In this document: piece by piece, positions 41,962 to 50,666 of the stretch
How the letters are laid out: the number at the start of each line of letters is the position of its first letter
How positions within the stretch are numbered: the stretch's first letter is position 1
From: Pseudonocardia sp. DSM 110487
GTDB taxonomy: Bacteria > Actinomycetota > Actinomycetes > Mycobacteriales > Pseudonocardiaceae
Direction of reading: 5' to 3'
DNA: 64,000 bases
NCBI RefSeq assembly: GCF_019468565.1
Contig: NZ_CP080521.1
Coordinates: 7,812,001-7,876,000, forward strand
Translations under genes and position numbers: made by a program
The notes under the pieces: model-generated
What the model saw: only the letters and a program-made list of their open reading frames with translations
Database searches by the model: none
What the model was told of the DNA's origin: nothing

Positions 41962-43293
41962 TTACCGCTCCTGGTGCCGGTCCGTGTCCCGCCGCCGCTC
42001 GGCGCGCATCTGCGCCCATCGCCGCAACCGCTCCCGCACCTGCTGCTCGTATCCGTTGCCGGTCGGCCGGTAGAACGTGGTGCGCTCCATGCCCTCCGGG
42101 AGGTAGTCCGCTCCGGAGAAGCCGTCCTCCACATCGGGGTCGTACTGGTATCCCCGTCCGTAGCCGAGGTCCTTCATCAGCCGGGTCGGCGCGTTCAGGA
42201 TGTGCGCGGGCGGCATCAGCGATCCGGTCTCGCGGGCGGCGCGGGTCGCGGCGGCCAGCCCGCGGTAGACCGCGATGGATTTGGGGGCCGTCGCGAGGTA
42301 GACGACGGCCTGCGCGATCGCCAGCTCCCCTTCGGGTGAGCCGAGCCGTTCGTAGACGTCCCAGGCGGCGAGGGCCTGCTGGATCGCGTTCGGGTCGGCG
42401 ATGCCCACGTCCTCGCTCGCGAACCGCACGATGCGGCGGGCGATGTAGAGGGGGTCCTCGCCGCCGTCGAGCATCCGGGCCAGCCAATACAGGGCGGCGT
42501 CCGGGTCCGACCCCCGCATCGACTTGTGCAGCGCGGAGATCAGGTTGTAGTGCCCTTCCTGCGCCTTGTCGTACAGCGGCGCCCGCTTCTGCACCTGGCT
42601 CGCCAGGCCGGCCACGTCCAACGGGTCGGCCCGGTCGGGCAGCGCCATGAGCTCTTCGGCCATGTTGAGCACGTATCGGCCGTCGCCGTCGGCCAGCGCA
42701 ATCAGCGCCTCGCAGGCCTCCGCCGTGACCGGCAGCGGCCGGCCAGCCAGATTCTCGGCGCGCTCGATCAGCCGGGCCATGGCGTGCTCGTCGAGCCGTT
42801 CGAGGACGAACACCTGGCAGCGGGACAGCAACGCCCCGTTGAGCTCGAAGCTCGGGTTCTCCGTTGTCGCGCCGACCAGCACGATCGTCCCGTCTTCGAC
42901 GTAGGGCAGGAAGCTGTCCTGCTGGGCCCGGTTGAAGCGGTGGATCTCGTCGACGAACAGCAGCGTGCCGTGGCCCGCCTGCCGGCGCTTCGTGGCCGCC
43001 TGGAACACCTTGCGCAGGTCGGCAACGCCCGAGAACGTGGCGGACAGCGACTCGAAGACGAGGTCGGTCCGCTCGGCCAGCAGCCTCGCGATCGTGGTCT
43101 TCCCGCAGCCGGGAGGCCCCCAGAGGATCATCGACACGAGACGGTGCTGGGCGACCATCCGCCCTATCGGTGCGTCCTCGGCCAGGAGGTGGTCCTGGCC
43201 CACGACCTCGTCGAGAGCGCGCGGGCGCAGCCGGTCGGCCAGCGGTCGGCCGGCGTCGTCTTCGAACAGTGCCATGGGGGAACCGTCACTCAC
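41962..43293 (-). CDS. rarA: Replication-associated recombination protein A (RarA/MgsA AAA+ ATPase)
   Basis: 443 residues. Walker A GPPGCGKTT (59-67), Walker B LLFVDEIHRFNRAQQ, sensor 1 ATTENPSF, sensor 2 in ARRIVRFASEDVG, and the RarA C-terminal signature (YLATAPKSIAVY; GYQYDPD). Acts at stalled replication forks as a clamp-loader-like tetramer. GTG at 43293, or ATG at 43275, are both possible starts. A housekeeping gene that anchors this end of the mosaic region. Confidence 0.95.
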   Translation of the reverse strand: MSDGSPMALFEDDAGRPLADRLRPRALDEVVGQDHLLAEDAPIGRMVAQHRLVSMILWGPPGCGKTTIARLLAERTDLVFESLSATFSGVADLRKVFQAATKRRQAGHGTLLFVDEIHRFNRAQQDSFLPYVEDGTIVLVGATTENPSFELNGALLSRCQVFVLERLDEHAMARLIERAENLAGRPLPVTAEACEALIALADGDGRYVLNMAEELMALPDRADPLDVAGLASQVQKRAPLYDKAQEGHYNLISALHKSMRGSDPDAALYWLARMLDGGEDPLYIARRIVRFASEDVGIADPNAIQQALAAWDVYERLGSPEGELAIAQAVVYLATAPKSIAVYRGLAAATRAARETGSLMPPAHILNAPTRLMKDLGYGRGYQYDPDVEDGFSGADYLPEGMERTTFYRPTGNGYEQQVRERLRRWAQMRAERRRDTDRHQER

Positions 43294-43322
43294 CCCACGA
43301 TCCTGGACCCCGGGACCGTCAG

Positions 43323-43427
43323 AACGGCGTGATCAGGGGTTCGGCGCGTTCTCGTGTCAGATTCGCCCGCTTGCGCGCCGAAGCCTTGATCATGGCTGCG
43401 GAACCGCCTCCTGAGGCGCCGCGCGCG
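43323..43427 (-). repeat. Dispersed intergenic repeat B, copy 2 (inverted)
   Basis: Core 43330-43392 matches 36039-36101 on the opposite strand, with TGATCA ends and a TTCGGCGCG/CGCGCCGAA stem. Followed by another short hairpin (AGCCCT-TTC-AGGGCT, about 43445-43459). It fills most of the gap between rarA and the methyltransferase gene. Confidence 0.75.
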
Positions 43428-43451
43428 GCCCTGCCTGTGCTTGCAGCCCTT

Positions 43452-44231
43452 TCAGGGCTTGCGCCCTACGGCACAGTACGAGTCGATGGGCGCGGGAGCG
43501 CCGATGTCGGTCGGGTTCGGGCGCCAGAGCGGCGTGGACACGAGGCCGGGTTCGACCATCTCGAGGTTCTCGAAGCACTGCCGGAACTCGTCGAGGGTGC
43601 GCAGCTCGTAGTTGCTCATCGCGGCGCTCTTGCGGACCTTGTCACTGACGTCGGCCCCGTCGAGCAGCGCGAGGTAGCTTCCGGCGGGGACGCCGGCCAT
43701 GAGGCGGTCGATGATCGATCGCATGTCGTCGAAGTCGGGGGCGGCATGCCCCAGGACGCCCAGCAGCATGACGGCAACCGGCCGGTCGAGGTCGAGAGTC
43801 TCGCCTGCGGCCGCGAGGATCATCTCCGGTTCGCGGACGTCCGCGTGGATGTACCTGGTCACGCCCTCCGGTGTGCTGTTCACCAGCAGGGCGCGGGCGT
43901 GCGCGAGCACGAGCGGGTCGTTGTCGACGTAGACGACGCGGGCGGCCGGGTCGTGCCGCTGCGCCACCTCATGGGTGTTCTGCATGGTCGGTAGCCCGGT
44001 GCCGATGTCCAAGAACTGGTCGATCCCCACCTCGCCCGCCAGGTAGGTCACCGCGCGGATGAGGAACTGCCGGGCCTGCCGCGCGATGACGAGGATCTCC
44101 GGGTTCTGCGCCGCCACCGCGTCACCGACGGCCCGGTCGGGTGGGTAGTTGTCCTTGCCGCCCAGCCAGTAGTTCCAGATCCGGGCCGAGTGCGGGATGT
44201 CGAACCTGAGCTCGGTGGGCTCGTGTTCCAC
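43452..44231 (-). CDS. SAM-dependent methyltransferase-like protein (actinobacterial DUF574 type)
   Basis: About 259 residues. HSARIWNYWLGGKDNYPPDRAVGD at the N-terminus is diagnostic of this large actinobacterial family; FLDIGTGLPTMQNTHEVAQ is the SAM-binding loop and VVYVDNDPLVLAHAR motif II. GTG start after GAGGAGCTGCCC. Substrates of the family are largely unknown. Confidence 0.9.
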   Translation of the reverse strand: MEHEPTELRFDIPHSARIWNYWLGGKDNYPPDRAVGDAVAAQNPEILVIARQARQFLIRAVTYLAGEVGIDQFLDIGTGLPTMQNTHEVAQRHDPAARVVYVDNDPLVLAHARALLVNSTPEGVTRYIHADVREPEMILAAAGETLDLDRPVAVMLLGVLGHAAPDFDDMRSIIDRLMAGVPAGSYLALLDGADVSDKVRKSAAMSNYELRTLDEFRQCFENLEMVEPGLVSTPLWRPNPTDIGAPAPIDSYCAVGRKP

Positions 44232-44333
44232 GGGCAGCTCCTCAGGGCGGCGTCGCCGTGATGCTATGCGGGCCGCAAGCCTCACGCCGCCCTGTTGCCC
44301 GTCGGCAAACGCACGCGCAGGCTGCAGACCGGT

Positions 44334-45191
44334 TCACAGCCGCGCGATGCGCGCGTTTCGCCAGCGGCAGGCGGAGTCGGGCGCCCACCGCTCCTCGGCC
44401 AGTCCCGGCGCTGGGTCGTTGTCGTGCGCCTCGAACGCGATCCGGCCGGCCGGGCCGAGGAGTTCCTGAACCGCCTGCGGGTCGTAGTTCGGCGCCTCGA
44501 GCGTGGCGAGGTCGATCTCGGCGACGAGCAGGTCGTTGATCCAGACGGTCACGGCCGGAAGCGCACCCACGCACCGGATCCGGAACTCGTTCCAGTCGCC
44601 CCACTTCCACACGCGCAGGAAATCGTCGAGATCGGCCGCGCGCGTCAGCATCGCCCGCTTCGCCTCCGTGAACGGCTCGAAGCTCGTCGCAGGGTCGTCC
44701 GGGCCGAGACCGATCGCGTTGCCGCGGTCGTCGTAACGGGCGTCGAGCGTGAAGGGAACCGCGTGGAAGGAGGCGATGCCGTTCCCGAAGAACCCGCCGA
44801 TGGAGCCCGATCTACGGTGATCGACGAGGATCTGCAGACCGGCCCACGAGTCGGGCCTGCGACGGATCATGATGCCGGTGTCCGCGGGCCAGTCCGGTTT
44901 CGCCTCGACGACGAGCTCGAAGTCGCCGAAGTCCTCATCGGACAGGAGATAGCCGCCGTACCCGGAGCCGGGCGGGTCCTGCCGGCCGACCACCGCGCCG
45001 TCCTCGACGGTCCATCGTGCCGGATGCGCGAGCGCCTGCTCCTCGTAGTCCGCGGGAAAGAGGTCCACGACGTCGAGGACCTCCGGGCCACCCGGGTACA
45101 GCGACCCGTAACTGCGCGGGATCTGCGTCCAGCCGCTGAGGTCGGTTCCGGTGAAGAGCGGGGTGTACGTCAGGTCGCTGGAAATGCTCAC
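44334..45191 (-). CDS. DUF1080 family (3-keto-disaccharide hydrolase) protein
   Basis: 285 residues, jelly-roll fold: LFTGTDLSGWTQ near the start, FELVVEAKPDWPADTGIMIRRR, WNEFRIRCVGALPAVTVWINDLLV. No signal peptide, so cytoplasmic. Members cleave 3-keto glycosides after oxidation by a dehydrogenase. Its GTG start overlaps the ROK stop codon (GTGA), and a Gfo/Idh/MocA dehydrogenase and TIM-barrel isomerase lie in the facing operon, which fits that chemistry. Confidence 0.83.
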   Translation of the reverse strand: MSISSDLTYTPLFTGTDLSGWTQIPRSYGSLYPGGPEVLDVVDLFPADYEEQALAHPARWTVEDGAVVGRQDPPGSGYGGYLLSDEDFGDFELVVEAKPDWPADTGIMIRRRPDSWAGLQILVDHRRSGSIGGFFGNGIASFHAVPFTLDARYDDRGNAIGLGPDDPATSFEPFTEAKRAMLTRAADLDDFLRVWKWGDWNEFRIRCVGALPAVTVWINDLLVAEIDLATLEAPNYDPQAVQELLGPAGRIAFEAHDNDPAPGLAEERWAPDSACRWRNARIARL

Positions 45192-46492
45192 GGCAGGTCC
45201 TTTCGGGTTTCCGGCGCAGCGAGACGAAGATCCGCAGCGGTGTGACCGGCCGGCGAGTGGCTGTCGATCCAGACGGGTAGCGCCGCACGTCCGAGAAGCT
45301 GATCGAGAGCGAGGAAGGCAGCACCCACGAGACCCGCGCGATCACTCAGCGGCGAGAAGCTCACCCGCAGATCTCGCACGGACGAGGGAAAGGCACGCGG
45401 GTACATCGCCTGCCGGATGGCCGAGAGGAAGGAGTCCCCCGCGGCCGCGACGGTGCCACCGATGAGGATCAAGGACGGGTTGTGCACGTTGACCAGCACA
45501 GCGAGCACGCGACCGACCTTGTCGGCGGCGCGGTTGAGGATCTCGACCGCAGCCCGGTCCCCCATTGCCGCTGCCCGCGCGACGTCGTTGGCATCGAGGT
45601 CGCCCTTCGCCTCGTGGATCTCGCGGAGGGAAACACTGCGCCCGCTCCGTGCCGCCTCCCGCCCAGCGGCGGCCAACCGCTGGGAACCGGTGAACTCGTT
45701 CAGACAGCCCAGGTTCCCGCAGGCACACGCGAATGCGGGGTCGTCCGACACGCTGATGTGGCCGATCTCGCCCGCGGCGCCGCCGACCCCGTGGATCAGC
45801 CGTCCGCCGCTGATGATGCCGGCCTTCGTGCCCGAGCCCATCTTGACGTAGATCATGTCGGGCGTTCGGCTGCCGCCCTGGCGGAACTCGCCCAGCGCCA
45901 TCAGGTTGACCTCGTTGTCGACCCACACCGGCACGCCGAAGGCCGCCTCGAGCCTGTCGCGCACGGGGTAGTCGCCCCAACCGGGCAGGAACGACAGCGG
46001 CACCGGTCGGCCGGATGCCGCATCCACCGGACCGAGCACGCCGATGCCGATCCCCCACAGCGGAGCGGCGAGCTCGTCCGCAGCCGCGGCCAGCAGCTTG
46101 CGGAACATCTCCTCGACCCTGGCCAGCGTCGTCTCGGCGCCTGCGAGGGTGTCGGCCGGTTCGATGTGCTCCTGGATCAGGCGGCCGGACAGGTCGGTCA
46201 GGCCGACGCTGATGACGGTTGCTCCGAGCTCGGCGACGAGCAGTAGCCCGGCGCGTTCCTCGAACTGGAGCTCACGCGGGAGACGTCCGCCCGTCGACCG
46301 GCCGAACCGGCCTTCACTCAGCAGGCCACAGGCGATCAGCTGCTCGACACGCAGCGCGACGGCCTTCCGACCGAGCCCGCTGAGCCGGGAGATCTCGGGC
46401 CGAGTGACCGCAATCCCCGAACGGACGAGGTGCAGCACCATGGCGAGCCCAGGGCTGTCCGGACCGCCATCACCAACCGTTGACACGGGCAT
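45188..46492 (-). CDS. ROK family transcriptional regulator
   Basis: 434 residues. N-terminal winged helix (ITRPEISRLSGLGRKAVALRVEQLIACGLL-like, about 28-60) and a ROK domain with the zinc motif CACGNLGCLNEF. Sugar-responsive repressor. Divergent from the sugar ABC operon, with two AGGTTC-type operators between them; co-transcribed with the DUF1080 gene. Confidence 0.9.
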   Translation of the reverse strand: MPVSTVGDGGPDSPGLAMVLHLVRSGIAVTRPEISRLSGLGRKAVALRVEQLIACGLLSEGRFGRSTGGRLPRELQFEERAGLLLVAELGATVISVGLTDLSGRLIQEHIEPADTLAGAETTLARVEEMFRKLLAAAADELAAPLWGIGIGVLGPVDAASGRPVPLSFLPGWGDYPVRDRLEAAFGVPVWVDNEVNLMALGEFRQGGSRTPDMIYVKMGSGTKAGIISGGRLIHGVGGAAGEIGHISVSDDPAFACACGNLGCLNEFTGSQRLAAAGREAARSGRSVSLREIHEAKGDLDANDVARAAAMGDRAAVEILNRAADKVGRVLAVLVNVHNPSLILIGGTVAAAGDSFLSAIRQAMYPRAFPSSVRDLRVSFSPLSDRAGLVGAAFLALDQLLGRAALPVWIDSHSPAGHTAADLRLAAPETRKDLP

Positions 46493-46523
46493 CGAGTCCT
46501 CACCCCCTCGCTGCGAGCGTAGC

Positions 46524-46572
46524 GAACCTTTTTAGGTTCCTGAAGCATTGCGCTAGGTTCCTCACGAACCTA
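46524..46572. promoter_or_regulatory. Twin ROK operators
   Basis: GAACCT-TTTT-AGGTTC (46524-46539) and TAGGTTC-CTCAC-GAACCTA (46554-46572) are perfect palindromes built from the same half-site, with centres about 31 bp apart (three helical turns). Located just upstream of the ROK start. Confidence 0.65.
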
Positions 46573-46708
46573 AGGTGCTGACCGTCCGCGGTTGACCGTG
46601 GCCGAGGGCAAGGCCGCACTGCGAACGGCGCACGTGAACGGATGAGCGCGGCCCTCATCGGGAATTGATCTTCCCCAGTCGCACCGGAGCGCCTCGAAGG
46701 AGAGACCG

Positions 46709-48013
46709 ATGACCGCCCGAGAACGGCAAGTCCTCACGCGACGCAACTTCCTCGGGCTGAGTGCCGCGGCCGTAGGGGGCTCGCTGCTCGCCGCGTGCGG
46801 CGGCGGCAGCGCGTCCGGCGGCGGCAACTCCATCGCCTTCTGGGACATGCCATGGGGCGCGGCCGCCTACCCGCCTGCGGCGCAGGCGCTCACCGAGGCA
46901 TACCGCCCCGCGAACGGGTTGCCGTCGGCGACCTACCAGAGCATTCCGTGGAACAACTTCGTGCAGACGTTCTCGTCGGCGATCGCGTCGAACACGGGTC
47001 CCGCCCTCAGTACCGGCGGCGGCTTCCAGGCCTTCCAGTTCGCCGAGCAGGGTGCCATCGCCTACGCGGACAACGTGATCACGGCCTTCCAGGCCGACGG
47101 CACGCTCGACGACTTCCTCCCCGGAACGGTCGAGCCCATGAGGACTCCGGCCGGCTACGTCGCCGTTCCGTGGCAGCTCGACATGCGCGTGTGGTGGTAC
47201 CGCAAGTCATCCCTCGACGAGGCAGGCGTCGCCCCGCCCACCAACTGGGACGAGCTGCTGACGGCGGGCCGCGCCCTGGCGCAGAAGGGCATGTACGGCT
47301 TCGGGACCGGCATCGGACCCGGCTCGCCCATCGGCGCGCACACCCTGATCATGATGATGATCAACAACGGCGGCGGCATCTTCACCCCCGACGGCACGGT
47401 CGACCTGGTCACCGACCGCAACGTCGAGGCCATGACCTTCGTCCAGGAACTCGTGAGGTCCGGGATCGTCGACCCGGGGACGGTCAGCTACACCCGGGAC
47501 AACACCTTCGCCCAGTGGAAGAACAAGAAGTTCGCCATGGGCATCGACAGCGCCGGGTTGGACGCCGACACCGGCGACACGACCGGCGACCTGCTCGTCA
47601 TGAGCCCGCTGACGGGTCCGCACGGAGACACGTCGGGCCTGTCCTTCGTGAACAACATCATGATGTACATGAACACCCCGTCCCAGCAGGGCTCCGAGGC
47701 GTTCCTCACCTACTTCATCAAGAACATGAAGACGCTGTGGCAGCAGAACGTCATGCCCGGGCTGCCCGTCCTCAAATCCATCGTCGCCCTGCCCGAGTTC
47801 CAGCAGCAGACCCAGAAGCTCAAGGTCATCCAGGAGTACCAGCCGGTGGCGAAAACCTATGCCGCCCTGTCCACGCAGCTGACAGCCAGGCTGGCCCAGA
47901 TCGACGCCGGCGATCCACTCACCCAGTTCGCCCAGACCATGTTCGCCGGCCAGACCGATCCACGGACCGCGCTGACGACGCTCCAGACCGGGCTCTCCTC
48001 GATCGTCAAGTAG
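46709..48013 (+). CDS. Sugar ABC transporter substrate-binding lipoprotein (Tat-type signal)
   Basis: 434 residues. Twin-arginine motif TRRNFLGLSAAAVGG followed by lipobox LAAC, then a family-1 solute-binding fold (FDMP/WDMPWGAAAYPPA; WQLDMRVWWYRKSSLDEAG; PTNWDELLTAGRAL). The first gene of a seven-gene operon divergent from the ROK regulator. Probably binds an oligosaccharide or glycoside. Confidence 0.92.
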   Translation: MTARERQVLTRRNFLGLSAAAVGGSLLAACGGGSASGGGNSIAFWDMPWGAAAYPPAAQALTEAYRPANGLPSATYQSIPWNNFVQTFSSAIASNTGPALSTGGGFQAFQFAEQGAIAYADNVITAFQADGTLDDFLPGTVEPMRTPAGYVAVPWQLDMRVWWYRKSSLDEAGVAPPTNWDELLTAGRALAQKGMYGFGTGIGPGSPIGAHTLIMMMINNGGGIFTPDGTVDLVTDRNVEAMTFVQELVRSGIVDPGTVSYTRDNTFAQWKNKKFAMGIDSAGLDADTGDTTGDLLVMSPLTGPHGDTSGLSFVNNIMMYMNTPSQQGSEAFLTYFIKNMKTLWQQNVMPGLPVLKSIVALPEFQQQTQKLKVIQEYQPVAKTYAALSTQLTARLAQIDAGDPLTQFAQTMFAGQTDPRTALTTLQTGLSSIVK

Positions 48014-48031
48014 CCCCGATCGGAGAGTGCG

Positions 48032-48958
48032 ATGACAACGATCACCGAACGGCAGCTCGGCGAAGAGGCCCCGGCCCCGGCGCCACCGCGACGGCGCACC
48101 GGCGGCCCGACACGCGTCTACGTGCTGCTGATCCTGCCGTCCGTGGTGCTACTCCTGCTGATCAACGCGTATCCCGTTGTGTACGCAGCCCTGCAGTCGG
48201 TGCGCAACGGGAACCTGATCAACCCGGGGACATTCGTCGGGCTCACCAACTACGAGAACGTCCTGACCAGCTCGGCGTTCTGGAACGCCGTCGGCTTCAC
48301 GCTGGTCTTCACGCTCGTCGGCGTGTTCGGCAGCTGGCTGGTCGGGCTGGGCTTGGCGCTGCTGCTGCGCACGACGATCCCGGCACGCGGATTCTTCAAG
48401 GTGCTGCTCCTGCTGCCCTGGGTCGTCCCCATCGTCGTCTCATCCACCTCCTGGAACTGGCTGGTCGCCACGGCAGACAGCCCGCTGCCCCAGCTCTTCG
48501 CCACACTCGGGCTGGGCGCCCCGCTGTTCCTCGCCGACCCGACATGGGCCCAGATCATGGTCTGCGTTTTCAAAGTCTGGGTGAGCTTCCCGTTCATGAT
48601 GCTCATGACCAGCGCGGCCCTGGCGGGCGTCGACGACACGATCTACGAGGCAGCCCGGGTGGACGGCGCCTCCCGCTGGCAGCAGTTCCGCATGATCACG
48701 CTGCCGATGATCGCCAGATCCACCTACATCTCCTGGATCCTCATGACGATCTTCTGCGTCAACGACTTCCCCACCATCTACCTGCTCACCGGCGGCGGTC
48801 CGGTGGACGCCACGACGTCGCTCGTCGTGCTCGCCTACCGCACGGTGTTCCAGAACTTCCAGGTGGGCCCCGGGGTGGCCATCGCCTACCTCATGACCAT
48901 CACCCTCGTCGTCGTGTCGGTGGCGCTGTACCGCCAGATCAGGAAGGCGGCCATCTGA
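48032..48958 (+). CDS. Sugar ABC transporter permease (MalF-like)
   Basis: 308 residues with six predicted helices and the EAA loop (YEAARVDGASRWQQFRMITLPMI). 18 bp after the binding protein and one base overlap with the second permease. The ATPase is not in the operon, so a shared MsiK-type ATPase encoded elsewhere is expected, as is common in actinobacteria. Confidence 0.92.
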   Translation: MTTITERQLGEEAPAPAPPRRRTGGPTRVYVLLILPSVVLLLLINAYPVVYAALQSVRNGNLINPGTFVGLTNYENVLTSSAFWNAVGFTLVFTLVGVFGSWLVGLGLALLLRTTIPARGFFKVLLLLPWVVPIVVSSTSWNWLVATADSPLPQLFATLGLGAPLFLADPTWAQIMVCVFKVWVSFPFMMLMTSAALAGVDDTIYEAARVDGASRWQQFRMITLPMIARSTYISWILMTIFCVNDFPTIYLLTGGGPVDATTSLVVLAYRTVFQNFQVGPGVAIAYLMTITLVVVSVALYRQIRKAAI

Positions 48959-49776
48959 TGACCACGACCACTCAGCGCGGCCAGTGGTGGCGCTTCGCCC
49001 TCCTGCTCGTCATCTGCGCCGTCGTACTGGTCCCGGTGCTCGCGGTGCTGTGGTTGTCCGTGCGCCCGTCCGCCCAGTCGACCAGCACGGCCACGTTCAC
49101 CCTCGAGAACTTCGTCAACGTCTTCACGCAGACGCAGACGCTCACCTGGCTGGCCAACAGCCTGCTCGTGACCCTCGCGACCGTGCTGGTGTCGGTGGTC
49201 GTGGCCGCGCCTGCCGGATACGTGCTGTCCCGAAGCCGCAGCCGCATCGTCACCGGCTACTCGTTGTTGCTGTTCATCGTCCAGTCGCTGCCCGTGATCA
49301 CCGCCGTGATCCCGCTGTTCATCCTGTTCGCCCAGATCCGCCTCGTCGACAATCTGGTGGGGCTGGGGATCATCTACGTGGGCGCGTCGATGTCGGTGGC
49401 CACGTGGATGATGGCGGCCTACATGGACACGATCCCGGCCTCCTTGGAGGAGGCCGCCTGGATCGACGGCGCCTCGGTATTCGGCGGATTCGTCCGCATC
49501 GTGTTGCGCAACTCGTTGCCGGGTGTGCTGTCCACCGCGATCTTCACGTTCCTGGTGTCGTGGAACGACTACCTGGTCGCGATCGTGTTCCTGCGGTCGC
49601 AGGAGCGGTTCACCCTTCCGCTCGGGCTGCAGTCGTTCTTCCAACAGAACACCACCGACTGGGGATCGGTCATGGCCGTCGCCGTGGTCATGCTGGCCCC
49701 GCCGGTGATCGTGTTCGCCGCGCTGAACCGCTACTTCAGCGTGGGCGGTATCGGCGGATCGCTGGCAGGCCAATGA
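48958..49776 (+). CDS. Sugar ABC transporter permease (MalG-like)
   Basis: 272 residues, six helices, EAA loop EEAAWIDGASVFGGFVRIVLRNSLPG. ATG overlaps the previous stop (TGATG), and its own stop overlaps the next ATG. Partner of the MalF-like permease. Confidence 0.92.
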   Translation: MTTTTQRGQWWRFALLLVICAVVLVPVLAVLWLSVRPSAQSTSTATFTLENFVNVFTQTQTLTWLANSLLVTLATVLVSVVVAAPAGYVLSRSRSRIVTGYSLLLFIVQSLPVITAVIPLFILFAQIRLVDNLVGLGIIYVGASMSVATWMMAAYMDTIPASLEEAAWIDGASVFGGFVRIVLRNSLPGVLSTAIFTFLVSWNDYLVAIVFLRSQERFTLPLGLQSFFQQNTTDWGSVMAVAVVMLAPPVIVFAALNRYFSVGGIGGSLAGQ

Positions 49777-50666
49777 TTGGGGAGGCAGGAGTCGTGCAGG
49801 TCGGATTCAACCCGCTCACCTGGTACTTCACCGAGAACGGCTACGACCCGGGTGCCGCCCCGCCCCTGCCGGAGATCTACCGGCAGATCCGCGATGCGGG
49901 CTTCGACGCGGTGCACGTCGAGATCCCGGCAGGCATGTCGGCGCGCGACTACCGTCGCCTGCTCGACGACACCGGGCTCGCCCCGGCCCCCGGCTACTTC
50001 CAGGCGCCGTTCTCCGATCCCGATGCGCGGTCCGCCACCGTCGAAAGCGCCCGCCGGGTGGCCGGCGAGCACGCGGCGCTCGGGCTGTCCCGGATCTTCG
50101 TCGCCGAGCAGTTCGGCGCCGCGGAGCGCGTCCAGCAGCCCGGGAAGGGCGCGGGCTTCCAGCCCGACCGGTTGAGTCGCATCGTCGAGAACCTGACCGA
50201 CGCCGCCGCCGCCATGGTCGCCGAAGGGGTGACCCCGTGCCTGCACCAGCACGTCGGCACCTGGATCGAGACCGAGGCCGAGACCACCGCGATCCTCGAT
50301 CGGATCGATCCCACCCTGCTGTTGGTGGGCCCGGACACCGGACACCTCGCATGGGCCGGAGCCGACCCGGCCCGGTTCATCCAGCGCTACCCGGACCGGA
50401 TCGGGGCCGTGCACCTCAAGGACATCCGGGCCGCGGTCCGGGAGCGTTCCAACGACGACGACTACATGACCGCGGTCGCCCAGCACATCTGGACCGAACC
50501 GGGGCGCGGCGACGTCGACTTCGCCGCCGTGCTGGACGTGCTCGCCGGGTTCACCGGATGGTTCGTGGTCGAGGTGGACCTCGCCGACCAGCCGACCCCG
50601 AAGGAGACCGCCGCAGTCTCGGCGGAGTGGGTCAAGCAGCACCTGAGCACCGGCTCCGCGGCATGA
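49773..50666 (+). CDS. TIM-barrel sugar isomerase/epimerase-like protein
   Basis: 297 residues of the xylose-isomerase-like TIM-barrel family: VGFNPLTWYF at the start, VTPCLHQHVGTWIETEAE, LVGPDTGHLAWAG, AVHLKD and GRGDVDF, which together carry the expected metal ligands. ATG 49773 gives translational coupling; GTG 49794, with GGGGAGG upstream, is a good alternative. Known relatives include inosose dehydratase and enzymes acting on 3-keto sugars, matching the DUF1080 and Gfo/Idh/MocA neighbours. Confidence 0.87.
   Translation: MIGEAGVVQVGFNPLTWYFTENGYDPGAAPPLPEIYRQIRDAGFDAVHVEIPAGMSARDYRRLLDDTGLAPAPGYFQAPFSDPDARSATVESARRVAGEHAALGLSRIFVAEQFGAAERVQQPGKGAGFQPDRLSRIVENLTDAAAAMVAEGVTPCLHQHVGTWIETEAETTAILDRIDPTLLLVGPDTGHLAWAGADPARFIQRYPDRIGAVHLKDIRAAVRERSNDDDYMTAVAQHIWTEPGRGDVDFAAVLDVLAGFTGWFVVEVDLADQPTPKETAAVSAEWVKQHLSTGSAA

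Noticed and set aside
46795..48957. A long plus-strand frame (to 49776) covering the sugar-binding protein and first permease out of frame
   Set aside because: Only its end (48958-49776) is a real gene; the earlier part is low-complexity translation of the genuine genes in another frame.
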